DNA of 64,000 bases from Chitinophagaceae bacterium (GTDB lineage Bacteria; Bacteroidota; Bacteroidia; Chitinophagales; Chitinophagaceae): positions 62,001 to 126,000 of the forward strand of contig PMSV01000008.1 of NCBI GenBank assembly GCA_003168265.1, given 5' to 3'. Shown piece by piece: positions 44,061 through 52,686 of this stretch. Every line of letters begins with the position of its first letter. Within the stretch, counting starts at the first letter, position 1. Below the pieces are notes generated by a model that saw only the letters and a list, made by a program, of their open reading frames with translations, did no database searches and was not told the origin of the DNA. Both the position numbers and the translations under genes were made by a program.

Positions 44061-44825
44061 ATGGCAAATACGATCATTTCAGTCAAAGACCTGGTAAAAA
44101 AATACGGTGATTTTGAAGCAGTGAAAGGAATCAGTTTTGAAGTCAGAGAGGGGGAAATTTTCGGACTGCTAGGCCCTAATGGAGCAGGGAAATCAACGAC
44201 CCTGGAGATCATCGAAACACTCCGCCAGAAAACAAGCGGAAAGGTAATCGTCAATGGGATCGACCTGGATCAGCATCCGGAATCCATTAAGAAGATCATT
44301 GGAGTTCAATTGCAGACTTCAGGTTATTATCCAGGCCTGCGGCTTTCTGAATTGATTGAACTTTTTGGGGGCTTATATAACCAGCCGGTCGAACCCCTGA
44401 AGTTATTGGATCTCGTCAACCTGCGAGACAAAGCAAGGTCAAAATTCAAGGAACTAAGCGGCGGACAAAAGCAGCGTTTTTCCATAGCCACTACCCTGAT
44501 CAATAAACCCAATATCATTTTCCTGGACGAACCAACCACCGGCCTTGATCCCCAGGCAAGACGCAATCTTTGGGACCTTGTAACGGATATCCGCTCCAAA
44601 GGAACGACTGTCATCATCACAACTCATTATATGGACGAAGCCGAAGTGCTTTGTGACCGGGTCGCCATCATTGATTCAGGAAAGATCATTGCCATGGATA
44701 CTCCGGATGCATTGATCGACCAACTTGTATCCACTGGGTTTGAAAGGCCTAAGGAAGTCAAACAAGCGAACCTGGAAGATGTATTCATCCATATGACGGG
44801 GCATGCGCTAAGAGAGGAAGCATAA
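44061..44825 (+). CDS. ABC transporter ATP-binding protein without adjacent permease
   Basis: 254 aa from ATG 44061 (MANTIISVKDLVKKYGDFEAV); ATG 44034 is an alternative. Walker A GPNGAGKSTT, signature SGGQKQRFS, Walker B FLDEPTTGLD, switch His TTHYMDEAE, and a C-terminal QANLEDVFIHMTGHALREE typical of DrrA-like exporters. No permease follows; the next gene is a DinB/BstA protein. It might share the divergent permease or use one elsewhere. Confidence 0.92.
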   Translation: MANTIISVKDLVKKYGDFEAVKGISFEVREGEIFGLLGPNGAGKSTTLEIIETLRQKTSGKVIVNGIDLDQHPESIKKIIGVQLQTSGYYPGLRLSELIELFGGLYNQPVEPLKLLDLVNLRDKARSKFKELSGGQKQRFSIATTLINKPNIIFLDEPTTGLDPQARRNLWDLVTDIRSKGTTVIITTHYMDEAEVLCDRVAIIDSGKIIAMDTPDALIDQLVSTGFERPKEVKQANLEDVFIHMTGHALREEA

Positions 44826-44856
44826 ACTGACCAATCTCAATTCAATAAATATTGTT

Positions 44857-45378
44857 ATGGACGAGCGTTATCCTATCGGAAAATACGAACCCCAGCCTTT
44901 TAGCAATGACCGGAAGAATCAATGGTTGCAGGATCTTCGCATCCTGCCTGACCAGCTTGAACAAAGTATTCTGAACATGGATGAAAAGCAATTGGATATT
45001 CCCTATCGCGAAGGAGGCTGGACTATTCGTCAATTGATTCACCATGTGGCGGACAGTCATATCAATGCTTATATCCGGTTTAAGCTCGCGCTGACGGAAG
45101 ATAATCCTACGATCAAACCTTATGACCAGGAAGCCTGGGTGGCGCTGGATGATGTCCAGTCGGTGCCGATCAATATTTCACTAACCTTACTGCACGCACT
45201 GCATACGAGATGGTATGCTGCTCTTCGGAACCTGCCGGATGATTCCTGGCAGCGGACTGTCTTTCATCCGGAGCAGAAAAAAAATATTTCTCTTTGGTAT
45301 TTACTGGGTAGCTATGCCTGGCATGGCAAGCATCATGTGGCTCACGTAAACCGGTTGAGAGAATCCAGGGGTTGGTAA
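44857..45378 (+). CDS. DinB superfamily protein, YfiT/BstA (bacillithiol transferase) type
   Basis: 173 aa. Start MDERYPIGKYEPQPF, then IPYREGGWTIRQLIHHVADSHINAYIRFKLALTEDNPTIKPYDQEAW, and the C-terminal YAWHGKHHVAHVNRLRES. The His residues in HHVADSH and WHGKHHVAH form the metal site. Family members (YfiT) are metal-dependent and linked to bacillithiol S-transfer; that assignment comes from family only. It is part of a run of closely spaced plus-strand genes. Confidence 0.88.
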   Translation: MDERYPIGKYEPQPFSNDRKNQWLQDLRILPDQLEQSILNMDEKQLDIPYREGGWTIRQLIHHVADSHINAYIRFKLALTEDNPTIKPYDQEAWVALDDVQSVPINISLTLLHALHTRWYAALRNLPDDSWQRTVFHPEQKKNISLWYLLGSYAWHGKHHVAHVNRLRESRGW

Positions 45379-45407
45379 TTCTTGTAGAAGGAAAATGAAT
45401 TATTGGA

Positions 45408-45965
45408 ATGAAAGATTTAAGATGGAAGACCCTGTCTTCCGAATACCTGTTTAAAGACAACTGGTTCACTATCAGAAAGGATAAGTGCGAGGCCGCAAAC
45501 GGAAAGATCATTGATCCTTATTACGTTTATGAATTCCCTGACTGGGTTACGGCTGTTGCCCTGACTCAGGACGGGAAGTTCGTAATGGAGCGGCAATATC
45601 GCCATGCACTTGGTGAAGTCAATTATGAAATTCCCGGCGGATGCGTCGATGATACGGATAAAAGCCTGGAGGAAGCGATAGCCCGTGAACTCAGGGAAGA
45701 AACGGGGTATGTTTTTTCACAGTATGAATACCTGGGAAAGACCTCGGCCAACCCATCTACCAATGACAATTGGATGCATATGTACCTGGCTACCGGCGGG
45801 AAATTGGTTTCAAGTCAGAAATTGGATCACAATGAAGAAATTGAAATTTATTTGTTCAGCATCGAAGAAATGAAGAAATTGCTGAAAGAAAATCAGCTTA
45901 TCCAGGCCATGCATGTTACGGCACTCTTCTATGCCCTGGATAAACTGGGAGAGTTAAAGTTCTAA
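45408..45965 (+). CDS. NUDIX hydrolase (ADP-ribose pyrophosphatase-like)
   Basis: 185 aa. The NUDIX box GGCVDDTDKSLEEAIARELREETGYV matches the Gx5Ex7REUxEExGU pattern with a slightly longer first loop. It would hydrolyse nucleoside-diphosphate-linked substrates such as ADP-ribose. Upstream strand YYVYEFPDWVTAVALTQDGKFVMERQYRHA is typical of the ADPRase group. 29 bp after the DinB gene. Confidence 0.9.
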   Translation: MKDLRWKTLSSEYLFKDNWFTIRKDKCEAANGKIIDPYYVYEFPDWVTAVALTQDGKFVMERQYRHALGEVNYEIPGGCVDDTDKSLEEAIARELREETGYVFSQYEYLGKTSANPSTNDNWMHMYLATGGKLVSSQKLDHNEEIEIYLFSIEEMKKLLKENQLIQAMHVTALFYALDKLGELKF

Positions 45966-45990
45966 TCCCGCCCCTTGAATTATCCTTCTG

Positions 45991-46962
45991 GTGATTGCTG
46001 CACTATTACCTGTTAAAGCATTCACCTTGAAAAAATTCCTCCCTTTCCTCAACGGGAAATACTCGACAGCCCCCGGACTGGCAGCATCCCGGAAAGATGA
46101 TCCTTCCGATCCGGTATTTCTCATTGACCGAAATTATCCGTCATATATTTTTAATAAGGATTGTTGCAGAAAGGAGAACCTGAACAAATATTATTGCGAA
46201 GACCGGCCTTCTGGGACTGTGATGAGAACCCTTAACAGGTGGATAACGGGCCAATTACTTCAGGAATATCCTGACCTATTTTCATTTAATAAAGAAGATG
46301 GGAATTATATTTTCTATAACCACCAGCTCAATGAACTTTTGAGATGGAAGGAGGACTGGATTCTTATCGAAGGCAATAAATACAGGTCTTTGTTTGATGG
46401 TCTTTGTTCCCAGGTCCAGGAAGATATGGCTGTTTGCGAGCTTAACGGAGGCAATGACAGGATCACGGCGATCCACTTGTGCGCCCCCAATCACTGGGCG
46501 GCTTCGGAAAAGATTGGTCTTTCATTTGACCGTGTTCACGGCCCCGTGCCAGGCATGCATTCCACTCTGCAGCACTTTCCAAAAATGTTGAAGGCGATAG
46601 TTCAAAAGGAAAGATTTATTCGATACGCATGGGGTATATCAAGTGATGACCGGTTAAATCACCATCCCGTCCCTCCACTTGGGAAGGATGCATTGCAATG
46701 GGCAGGGAGAAAGCTTGGCCCGGGTTTCGAGACCTTTGTTCGGGTGGAAAGACAAAATCTGATCGGTTTTGCTTCACTGGATTTCTTTCTTTTCAGCATC
46801 CGGACTTTCTTTTACCCAATTGGAAGCCTGAATAAGATGGAGAGAATTGCATTGCTTAACGCCGTTCAATCCATGACACCCGACTCGTTAGAATATAAGG
46901 GACTTAGCGGTAGCCTGGACTTTCTCATAAATTTATTAGCGGATAATACCCCGGTTATATAG
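45991..46962 (+). CDS. DUF3445 (heme-dependent oxidative N-demethylase alpha-like) protein
   Basis: 323 aa from GTG 45991; TTG 46027 is an alternative and no early in-frame ATG exists. The central part matches DUF3445 (ITAIHLCAPNHWAASEKIGLSFDRVHGPVPGM), the family of heme-dependent oxidative N-demethylase alpha subunits. FIRYAWGISSDDRLNHHP and FVRVERQNL follow in the usual order. The amine substrate and electron partner are unknown, and no reductase gene is next to it. 25 bp after the NUDIX gene. Confidence 0.75.
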   Translation: MIAALLPVKAFTLKKFLPFLNGKYSTAPGLAASRKDDPSDPVFLIDRNYPSYIFNKDCCRKENLNKYYCEDRPSGTVMRTLNRWITGQLLQEYPDLFSFNKEDGNYIFYNHQLNELLRWKEDWILIEGNKYRSLFDGLCSQVQEDMAVCELNGGNDRITAIHLCAPNHWAASEKIGLSFDRVHGPVPGMHSTLQHFPKMLKAIVQKERFIRYAWGISSDDRLNHHPVPPLGKDALQWAGRKLGPGFETFVRVERQNLIGFASLDFFLFSIRTFFYPIGSLNKMERIALLNAVQSMTPDSLEYKGLSGSLDFLINLLADNTPVI

Positions 46963-47060
46963 AAGTTAATCCTTGCTGATGGAGGGCTGGCCTGGAGCGG
47001 GGACCAGCTTGTTTCTTAATAAATGAAGGCATTTCATAATCAAAATACTGCTGCATTGGT

Positions 47061-48608
47061 TTAAAGACAGGCGCCCACTCCTTTCACCGGCAAGGGCTTG
47101 CCCATAAAATCTTCTTTTCCGCGTTCGATCCCATAAGTCTTATAAAGGTCCGATCCAGATCTTTTTAGAAAGGAAGAATCCGGCAATAAATAGGCCTTCA
47201 TCCAAATCAGGCTATCTGCATTTCTGATCTGGGCTTTCCCGGGATCCTGAAAATGAGGATCCAGATTACTACCCTGGACCACCCCATTCTCCGACTCCTG
47301 TCCGGATTTATTCATCCAATCACGGAAATTAAATACTCCCTCAGAGGAAAATCCTTTTTGGAGACTATGCCAATCGTTTCCAATAAAAAGATCCCTTCCT
47401 TTATCGCCCCGGATCAAACTATCCCAGGCTACAAAAATATTGTTGAAAAAACGGAACCTTCTGTTTTTACTCATTACCGAAAAACTCAGGTCAGCTTCAT
47501 GAGCATTATAAATACTATTATTATAAAAATCGCAATTGTAGAATTGTAGTTCATCTCCTGAACCATTCCAGATAAAAACCCCCGCACGGCCTTCCGATAC
47601 CAGACCGTCATTCTCACTGATATTGAATCGATAGATATTATCATGCCAGGGGCTGGCTCCCGCATATTGGAAAAGACAATAACCCGCTCCCTGGTTGCCA
47701 TAGGAAAAACAATACTGAATAACTGAATGGGTAACTCCACCGTCCAGATCGAATCCCCCTCCGTCCGCGGCACCTTTTGAAGTTTTATTAAGGAAGGAAA
47801 GACAGTGCTCGATCAATATGCTATCGGCCTCATAGGCCCAGATACCGACCGGTCCATTGCCTGTACGAGGCATATCCCATCCATTTTCCGAAGCCATGCA
47901 ATGGTCAATATGTACATTGGTGCAATGTCCGACTATGATCCCGTTGCCGCTATGGTTATCCAGTTCGGTGGGATCTCCCGGATTATTGACAGCCCGACAA
48001 TGAATAATATCGATATCGCGACTGCTCTTCTTATTTTGATCATCTCCATCTACAGTAATGCCAGCCGAACCATTATCGTGCGCATAGATATCAATGCAGG
48101 TCATATTCCTGGAAGCATATATGAAGAGGCCGGATTTTTGGAAACCTGAAATGTCCAGATTACTGACTGTTACATGGTTCGTGACTTTTAATAAAACGCC
48201 ATCTCGTTTATTGCCTGTCTTCCTTCCGGAGCCCCTTAAATGCAGTCCGGAGATCTCGATATAGGAACAATTGTCGATAGTGAGGCCAATGCCCTTTCCA
48301 GCATCGATCAAGGCCCATCCCCTCCGATAGGAACCTATGACAACGGGGAAATCCTTTTGACCGCTTTTCTTTGAGTCCAGAATCAGGCTTCCACTGAAGG
48401 AATCCCCGGCCCTGAAAAAAACCGAATCTCCAGGATGCAAAACGAGCCGGTTGAATTTGGCGATTGATCGAAGAGGATGAACCAGGCTGCCCTCATTTTG
48501 GTCATTACCCGACTCACTGAAATAATAATTTCGGTTTCTGAACCGATGCCCGGGAGCGAATGAAAATAATAATCCTGTCAGCAGGCAAATGGCAGTTCTT
48601 TTTTTCAT
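47061..48608 (-). CDS. Exported right-handed parallel beta-helix protein
   Basis: 515 aa with signal peptide (MKKRTAICLLTGLLFSFAPG). Repeated short strands (YIEISGLHLRGSG, HVTVSNLDISGFQKSGLFIYASRN, CIDIYAHDNGSAGITVDG, VHIDHCMASENGWDM, SILIEHCLSFLNKTSKG) form a right-handed beta-helix of pectate-lyase type. The N-terminal motif YYFSESGNDQNEGSLVHPLRSI is the common start in polysaccharide lyase/DUF1565-like proteins. Catalytic residues cannot be assigned; a glycan-acting role is likely but unproven. Confidence 0.85.
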   Translation of the reverse strand: MKKRTAICLLTGLLFSFAPGHRFRNRNYYFSESGNDQNEGSLVHPLRSIAKFNRLVLHPGDSVFFRAGDSFSGSLILDSKKSGQKDFPVVIGSYRRGWALIDAGKGIGLTIDNCSYIEISGLHLRGSGRKTGNKRDGVLLKVTNHVTVSNLDISGFQKSGLFIYASRNMTCIDIYAHDNGSAGITVDGDDQNKKSSRDIDIIHCRAVNNPGDPTELDNHSGNGIIVGHCTNVHIDHCMASENGWDMPRTGNGPVGIWAYEADSILIEHCLSFLNKTSKGAADGGGFDLDGGVTHSVIQYCFSYGNQGAGYCLFQYAGASPWHDNIYRFNISENDGLVSEGRAGVFIWNGSGDELQFYNCDFYNNSIYNAHEADLSFSVMSKNRRFRFFNNIFVAWDSLIRGDKGRDLFIGNDWHSLQKGFSSEGVFNFRDWMNKSGQESENGVVQGSNLDPHFQDPGKAQIRNADSLIWMKAYLLPDSSFLKRSGSDLYKTYGIERGKEDFMGKPLPVKGVGACL

Positions 48609-48699
48609 CAGCAGAAGAATGAGTTTCCAATAGGCGAATCAGCCCATTCAAATATAGCTCGCTTATTGCAAAAAAAAGTTCAAACCTGGAAGGAAAAAA

Positions 48700-48721
48700 C
48701 CACCCGGCACCAGCCGGGTGG
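48700..48721 (-). terminator. Rho-independent terminator after the NHL lipoprotein gene
   Basis: CCACCCGGC/GCCGGGTGG, 9-bp perfect stem with a 4-nt loop, followed on the minus strand by six T. It lies 14 bp after the stop at 48736. Confidence 0.88.
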
Positions 48722-48735
48722 CCTAATGCATTCTA

Positions 48736-49818
48736 TTATGGCTGTTCGTTGATCACACGGATTTCATTGTTATATTCATCAGCAACATAGACATTCCCCT
48801 TGTTATCCGGAAGCACAGCGATCGGATGATAAAAAGTGGCAGCACCAACAGGGCCATTGGCATTTCCCTGTGCGCCAGTCCCCGCATAGGTACTGACCAT
48901 TCCGCTCGAATTAATGAGTCTGATGCAATTGTTGAATAAGTCAGCTACATAAAGATTCCCCTGGTTATCGAAATGACAGGCAATCGGATAATAAAAAGAA
49001 GCGCCGGATGACGGCCCGTTCACCAAACCCTGTGCTCCTGAACCGGCAAAAGTGCTGACCATCCCTGTGGAAACGGTAATAAGGCGGACGACGTTATTGC
49101 CAATATCCGGAATATAAATATTGCCATTTGCATCCATAGCCATACCGTAGACTGAAGCGAAAGTAGCAGTAGCCACAGGGCCATTGGTCATGCCGCTGAC
49201 CCCAGCAACTCCCGCATAAGTACTGACCATGCCGGTGGAAAGCGTGATTTTACGTATCACCAGGTTTATTCCATCTGCCACATAAATATTCCCGCTGGCG
49301 TCTATAAGCATTTCTTCAGGATGGCTAAATTCAGCGGTTGCCAAGGTACCATCCAGGTAGCCCTGAACTCCGGATCCGGCCAGGGTTGTCACAGTGCCTG
49401 ATGGACTGATTTCCCTGATCACGTTGTTTTCTTCGTCGGCGACCAGCATGTCTCCCTGGCCGTCAAATACGATATGAGCCGTGCCGTTGAATTCGGCTGA
49501 CAGGGCCTGTCCGTTAACCAGACCAACGGCTCCATTTCCGGCAAAAGTGCTAACGGCATTGGTGCTCAAATTGATAGAACGTATCAGGCTATTGCCCCAG
49601 TCTCCAACATATAGCAGACCATTGCTTCCGAGGGCAATGTCGGAAGGCGAGGTAAAGCTCGCAGAAGTTCCTGTGCCATTGGAAGCTCCGGCAGCACCGC
49701 TGCCAGCCAGTGTAGTCACGCTTAGCACTTTTGGTGTTGAGGGGCTGCTTTTCTTACAGCCATAGGAGAACAGGATCAAAAAACAAAAACAAAGAATGAT
49801 AGAACGTAATGCTGTCAT
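48736..49818 (-). CDS. NHL-repeat six-bladed beta-propeller lipoprotein
   Basis: 360 aa. Signal and lipobox (CFLILFSYGC). Six repeats of about 52 residues, each with an AGSGAxGxxNG segment, then DxxGNIYVADxxNNxIRxI (e.g. GNIYIPDIGNNVVRLI, GNLYVADLFNNCIRLI, GNVYVADEYNNEIRVI), which is the NHL propeller. Probably a binding scaffold on the outer membrane surface. A copy of a conserved 125-bp element lies 133 bp upstream. Confidence 0.92.
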   Translation of the reverse strand: MTALRSIILCFCFLILFSYGCKKSSPSTPKVLSVTTLAGSGAAGASNGTGTSASFTSPSDIALGSNGLLYVGDWGNSLIRSINLSTNAVSTFAGNGAVGLVNGQALSAEFNGTAHIVFDGQGDMLVADEENNVIREISPSGTVTTLAGSGVQGYLDGTLATAEFSHPEEMLIDASGNIYVADGINLVIRKITLSTGMVSTYAGVAGVSGMTNGPVATATFASVYGMAMDANGNIYIPDIGNNVVRLITVSTGMVSTFAGSGAQGLVNGPSSGASFYYPIACHFDNQGNLYVADLFNNCIRLINSSGMVSTYAGTGAQGNANGPVGAATFYHPIAVLPDNKGNVYVADEYNNEIRVINEQP

Positions 49819-49951
49819 ATTTGATGATTATAAGATGATAAGAATTGTCCTGATAACGGTAATAAAATTATCCTTTCAGCGGACGGATGTCAATAACCCA
49901 AATGGACTATTTATCCTGATCTAAATACATTATATTTAATCACAGTTGTCT

Positions 49952-50076
49952 GACTAAGTTATAAGAAATAATGGGTATAAAAAAGGGTAATTCCGGGAAC
50001 TAACCTATATGGTTGATTTTGGGTTACTACACACAAAATAGAACCACGAGTAAAGTTAAAAAATTCTCCGGACAGC
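49952..50076 (-). repeat. 125-bp conserved intergenic element, copy A
   Basis: About 86% identical to 52533-52657 in opposite orientation (17 mismatches and two one-base indels by my count). On the minus strand it contains GGTTAGTTC and its partner GAATTACCC as a stem with one mismatch, followed by six T. It lies upstream of the NHL gene (133 bp) and downstream of DUF4386. Confidence 0.85.
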
Positions 50077-50092
50077 CGGTATTATTTTTCGA

Positions 50093-50157
50093 CTATTCAG
50101 TGAGATTATTCAGTGAGATTATTCAGTGAGATTATTCAGTGAGATTATACAGTGAGA
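50093..50157. repeat. Five tandem copies of a 13-bp repeat
   Basis: Unit TTATTCAGTGAGA: three exact copies (50106-50144) flanked by CTATTCAGTGAGA (50093) and TTATACAGTGAGA (50145). Intergenic. No spacers, so not a CRISPR array. Could be a variable-number repeat or a protein-binding array. Confidence 0.85.
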
Positions 50158-50377
50158 TAATACAAGAGGTGGGCCGTAGCCGGCTGCAGGTTCCAGGAAA
50201 AAAGGCGGAATAACAGCTTCTATCAAAATAATTTTTAAATTCATTTGAATGCTGCCAATTAAGAGTGCAAAATGTGAATATAATAACTGAACGCAACCAA
50301 AATAATAGTGCGATTTATGTGACTCTTAAAGAATTAGGAAACGGCGTTCAATATATTAGGCTATTGTGGCTAACTCT

Positions 50378-51094
50378 TCAATGGGAGCCGTCAGTTCCAT
50401 TGATTTCTTCCCTTTTCTTGATGCGCCATCCCTTAATAAGCAACCAGAACATAAATATCAATTCGCCAAAATAGGTGATTGTAATAAAATTCAAATTAGC
50501 CTTGGGATATAAAAATGGCTGCAGGGTACTAGTCAAATAACCTAAACCGGCAATGATCAGGCAGATCCCTATGATCCTGGGAATATAGCCGGATCTGAAA
50601 ACGAGATAACCGACCATAATCAGGTGAAAGGCAAAAAAGAAAAATCCAAAAGACCATTCATCCCGAAAAGCAAATAATGATTGCATGACCAGGCTATGCA
50701 GATATTCGGGAGAATAGACGGCCAAATGATCCGCCGGATGTATCAAATGCAAGACCGTAACCAGATGAACGGTTGCTACCAGGCTGATCACTGCATACAC
50801 CAGTTGGAACCAGGCTGTCAGCAGAGAGAGGTTTTCATTGACAGGTTTTAATAATCCATAAAGCGCCCATGCGACAACGATGTCGCAAATAAAATTAAAC
50901 AGGTAGCTCAGGATGCCGGAAATAAAGAGCGTCTCGTGATCTGCTATATTTTTAAATGTTATAGCAGCATTTCCCGGATCTACCAACTTGCCATATACCA
51001 TAAATTCGGCATAAGGAGAGGTTGACATAAGCAGTATACCGATCCCTGCAATAAGCCCAAATGCATTCAGCGATATTTTGCTCCTAGAGTCCAT
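50378..51094 (-). CDS. DUF4386 integral membrane protein
   Basis: 238 aa with six to seven transmembrane helices. AFGLIAGIGILLMSTSPYAEFMVYGKLV, LFISGILSYLFNFICDIVVAWALYGLLKPVN and AWFQLVYAVISLVATVHLV match the DUF4386 family. No function is known. A short tail (IKKREEINGTDGSH) follows the last helix. It lies between the two inverted copies of the 125-bp element. Confidence 0.88.
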   Translation of the reverse strand: MDSRSKISLNAFGLIAGIGILLMSTSPYAEFMVYGKLVDPGNAAITFKNIADHETLFISGILSYLFNFICDIVVAWALYGLLKPVNENLSLLTAWFQLVYAVISLVATVHLVTVLHLIHPADHLAVYSPEYLHSLVMQSLFAFRDEWSFGFFFFAFHLIMVGYLVFRSGYIPRIIGICLIIAGLGYLTSTLQPFLYPKANLNFITITYFGELIFMFWLLIKGWRIKKREEINGTDGSH

Positions 51095-51420
51095 GCTGGA
51101 TAAATTTCACAAAGGCATGGCTTCAAGATAGGTTATTTCCAAAGACCTTTAGTAAAATATAAGCTCGTTTTGGCTATGAACGAAGACCATTCTTGCACAA
51201 CATGTCTCTTTATTCTGCTCTTAATCCATCATTTCAGAAAGCATACAACAAGGAACTTGTGCAAAAGCGGGCAAAAATCTGAACTCCCCATGCGGGAGTG
51301 TTTATCAGATTAGGATAAAAAAACCACTCTGGCATTGGTAACCTTCGGTAACCTGCATGCCGCCGCCCGACGGAGCATAAGTGGTACTTAATTTGATAAT
51401 CTTACTGAAACAGAATCAAT
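51095..51420. other. Intergenic region between divergent genes
   Basis: Contains a small hairpin ACTCCC/GGGAGT (51283-51299) and a direct repeat GGTAACCT (around 51340-51355). No gene or exact TAnnTTTG box found. It should hold the promoters of the DUF4386 and the outer-membrane protein genes. Confidence 0.4.
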
Positions 51421-52179
51421 ATGAAAAAAGCAGTCATTTTTTTTAATGTGCTTGTTTTTGGCAATTTAAGCGGAGCGAAGGCTCAATTTAATAAAGGAAC
51501 GCTGATGCTGGGCACGACGATTGGGTCGACTGCCTATTCTTCTGCGAACAGCGACTACGATTATGTCAATGGCGAGGTGCGCAATACAGGGACGAAAACC
51601 TACAGCTTCAGCATAGGGCCTCAACTGGGCATTTTTGTGGCAAGAAACGTGGTAGTCGGAACGTCCGTCGCCTTTTCGACGACGACCACTAATACCAACA
51701 CCACAATAACCAATGCTTCCAGTACCACGGGGACAAAATCTTCCACTACTAATTATACGATTGGCCTTGGCCCTTTTGTTCGCTATTATTTTGCCAATGC
51801 ATTTGCAAAGAACCTTTTTTACCTGCAGGTCAATGGCAACGTGGCTTCGGGAAGTGGGAGCAGTTCGGGAAGCGGGTTTACAACGACGAACACCGATCAG
51901 ACAAGCGGTTCGGTCACCGGCATCTTCAACTGGAATGCCGGCGGGAGCATCGGGCTGGAACATTTCTTTGACAAACACGTGGGAATGGACGTATCACTGG
52001 GTTATTTGTATTCTTACGCCAGGAGTGGCAATAAAAATACGACGGTCACTACAACTGACGCTTCGGAGACCGTCACTACCAGTACCAGTAATTACAACCT
52101 GACCACGGGTACCAACGGCATTACCTTCGCTGTGGGTTTCCATTGGTTCCTTTGGCAGGAACCGGGTAATGGGCATTGA
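51421..52179 (+). CDS. Outer-membrane beta-barrel protein, Thr/Ser-rich
   Basis: 252 aa with signal peptide (MKKAVIFFNVLVFGNLSGAKAQ). Strands LMLGTTIGSTAYS, YSFSIGPQLGIFVARNVVVGTSVAF, IGLGPFVRYYFA, WNAGGSIGLEHFFDKHVGMDVSLGYLYSYA and ITFAVGFHWFLW form an eight-stranded porin-like barrel (OmpA/OMP_b-brl type). Loops are unusually rich in Thr/Ser/Asn, which suggests exposed loops. The partner or ligand is unknown. Confidence 0.85.
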   Translation: MKKAVIFFNVLVFGNLSGAKAQFNKGTLMLGTTIGSTAYSSANSDYDYVNGEVRNTGTKTYSFSIGPQLGIFVARNVVVGTSVAFSTTTTNTNTTITNASSTTGTKSSTTNYTIGLGPFVRYYFANAFAKNLFYLQVNGNVASGSGSSSGSGFTTTNTDQTSGSVTGIFNWNAGGSIGLEHFFDKHVGMDVSLGYLYSYARSGNKNTTVTTTDASETVTTSTSNYNLTTGTNGITFAVGFHWFLWQEPGNGH

Positions 52180-52686
52180 GCCTGACCAGGGTTAGCAGGA
52201 TGGCCGATATCAGAATAGTCATCCCTTGATGGGAAGATAGTGGAATTTTTTCTACAGATTTACTCATCCATCCTGCATGTGGATGCTCATTCAAACTAGG
52301 ATAAAAAAATCAGGCTATTGGCGCATTTGATGATATACGATCACGGGAATGCATTACTGGATTTTTGTTTTCTGTTCATTCTCTATTTACGCTTGCATAT
52401 TCGAACAGCGCCTGCATTGAAAGCACCTGTTAAAAAATATGATACGCTGATAAACAGTACATTATAAACAGCTACCTGAATTTTCTCTGTAGTTTAGAAG
52501 CACAACAGCCTTGATGGGCCCATACGGAATACGCTATCCGGAGATTTTTTAACTTCACTCATAGTTCTATTTTGTTTGTCGTAAACCAAAATTAGCCATA
52601 TAGGGTAGTTCCGGGGACTGCCCTTTTTTTATACCCTCTCTTTCTTATAACTTAGTCGGAGAAGAGTAATTTAAAAATCTACCACG
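52180..52686. other. Intergenic region with copy B of the conserved element
   Basis: The left 350 bp show no gene. The right part is the conserved element 52533-52657 with its terminator-like hairpin, 29 bp before the acyl-CoA ligase start. Confidence 0.6.
52533..52657 (+). repeat. 125-bp conserved intergenic element, copy B
   Basis: Inverted copy of 49952-50076. It contains GGGTAGTTC/GGACTGCCC, a 9-bp stem with 3-nt loop CGG and two G-U pairs (52602-52622), followed by eight T. Relative to copy A, several stem positions change but keep pairing. It ends 29 bp before ATG 52687, so the hairpin could act as an attenuator for that gene or as a terminator of the upstream gene. Confidence 0.85.

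Larger units (their letters stand above)
49819..50377. other. Long intergenic region with a 125-bp element and a 13-bp tandem repeat
   Basis: Contains copy A of the conserved element (49952-50076) and five 13-bp repeats (50093-50157). No convincing gene: the plus-strand frame 50265-50474 has no family features and overlaps the 3' end of the DUF4386 gene. Confidence 0.6.

Noticed and set aside
50093-50157. Possible CRISPR array
   Set aside because: Repeats are directly tandem with no spacers and no cas genes are nearby.
50265-50474. Plus-strand open frame of 69 codons
   Set aside because: Overlaps the end of DUF4386 on the other strand; no recognisable motif or signal peptide.
51311-52309. 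Identical 13-mer TAGGATAAAAAAA at 51311 and 52297
   Set aside because: More than half is an A-run and the flanks do not align well; may be chance.
49952-52657. Transposon bounded by inverted repeats
   Set aside because: No transposase or target-site duplication between the two copies; both lie in leader positions of genes, so a regulatory role fits better.
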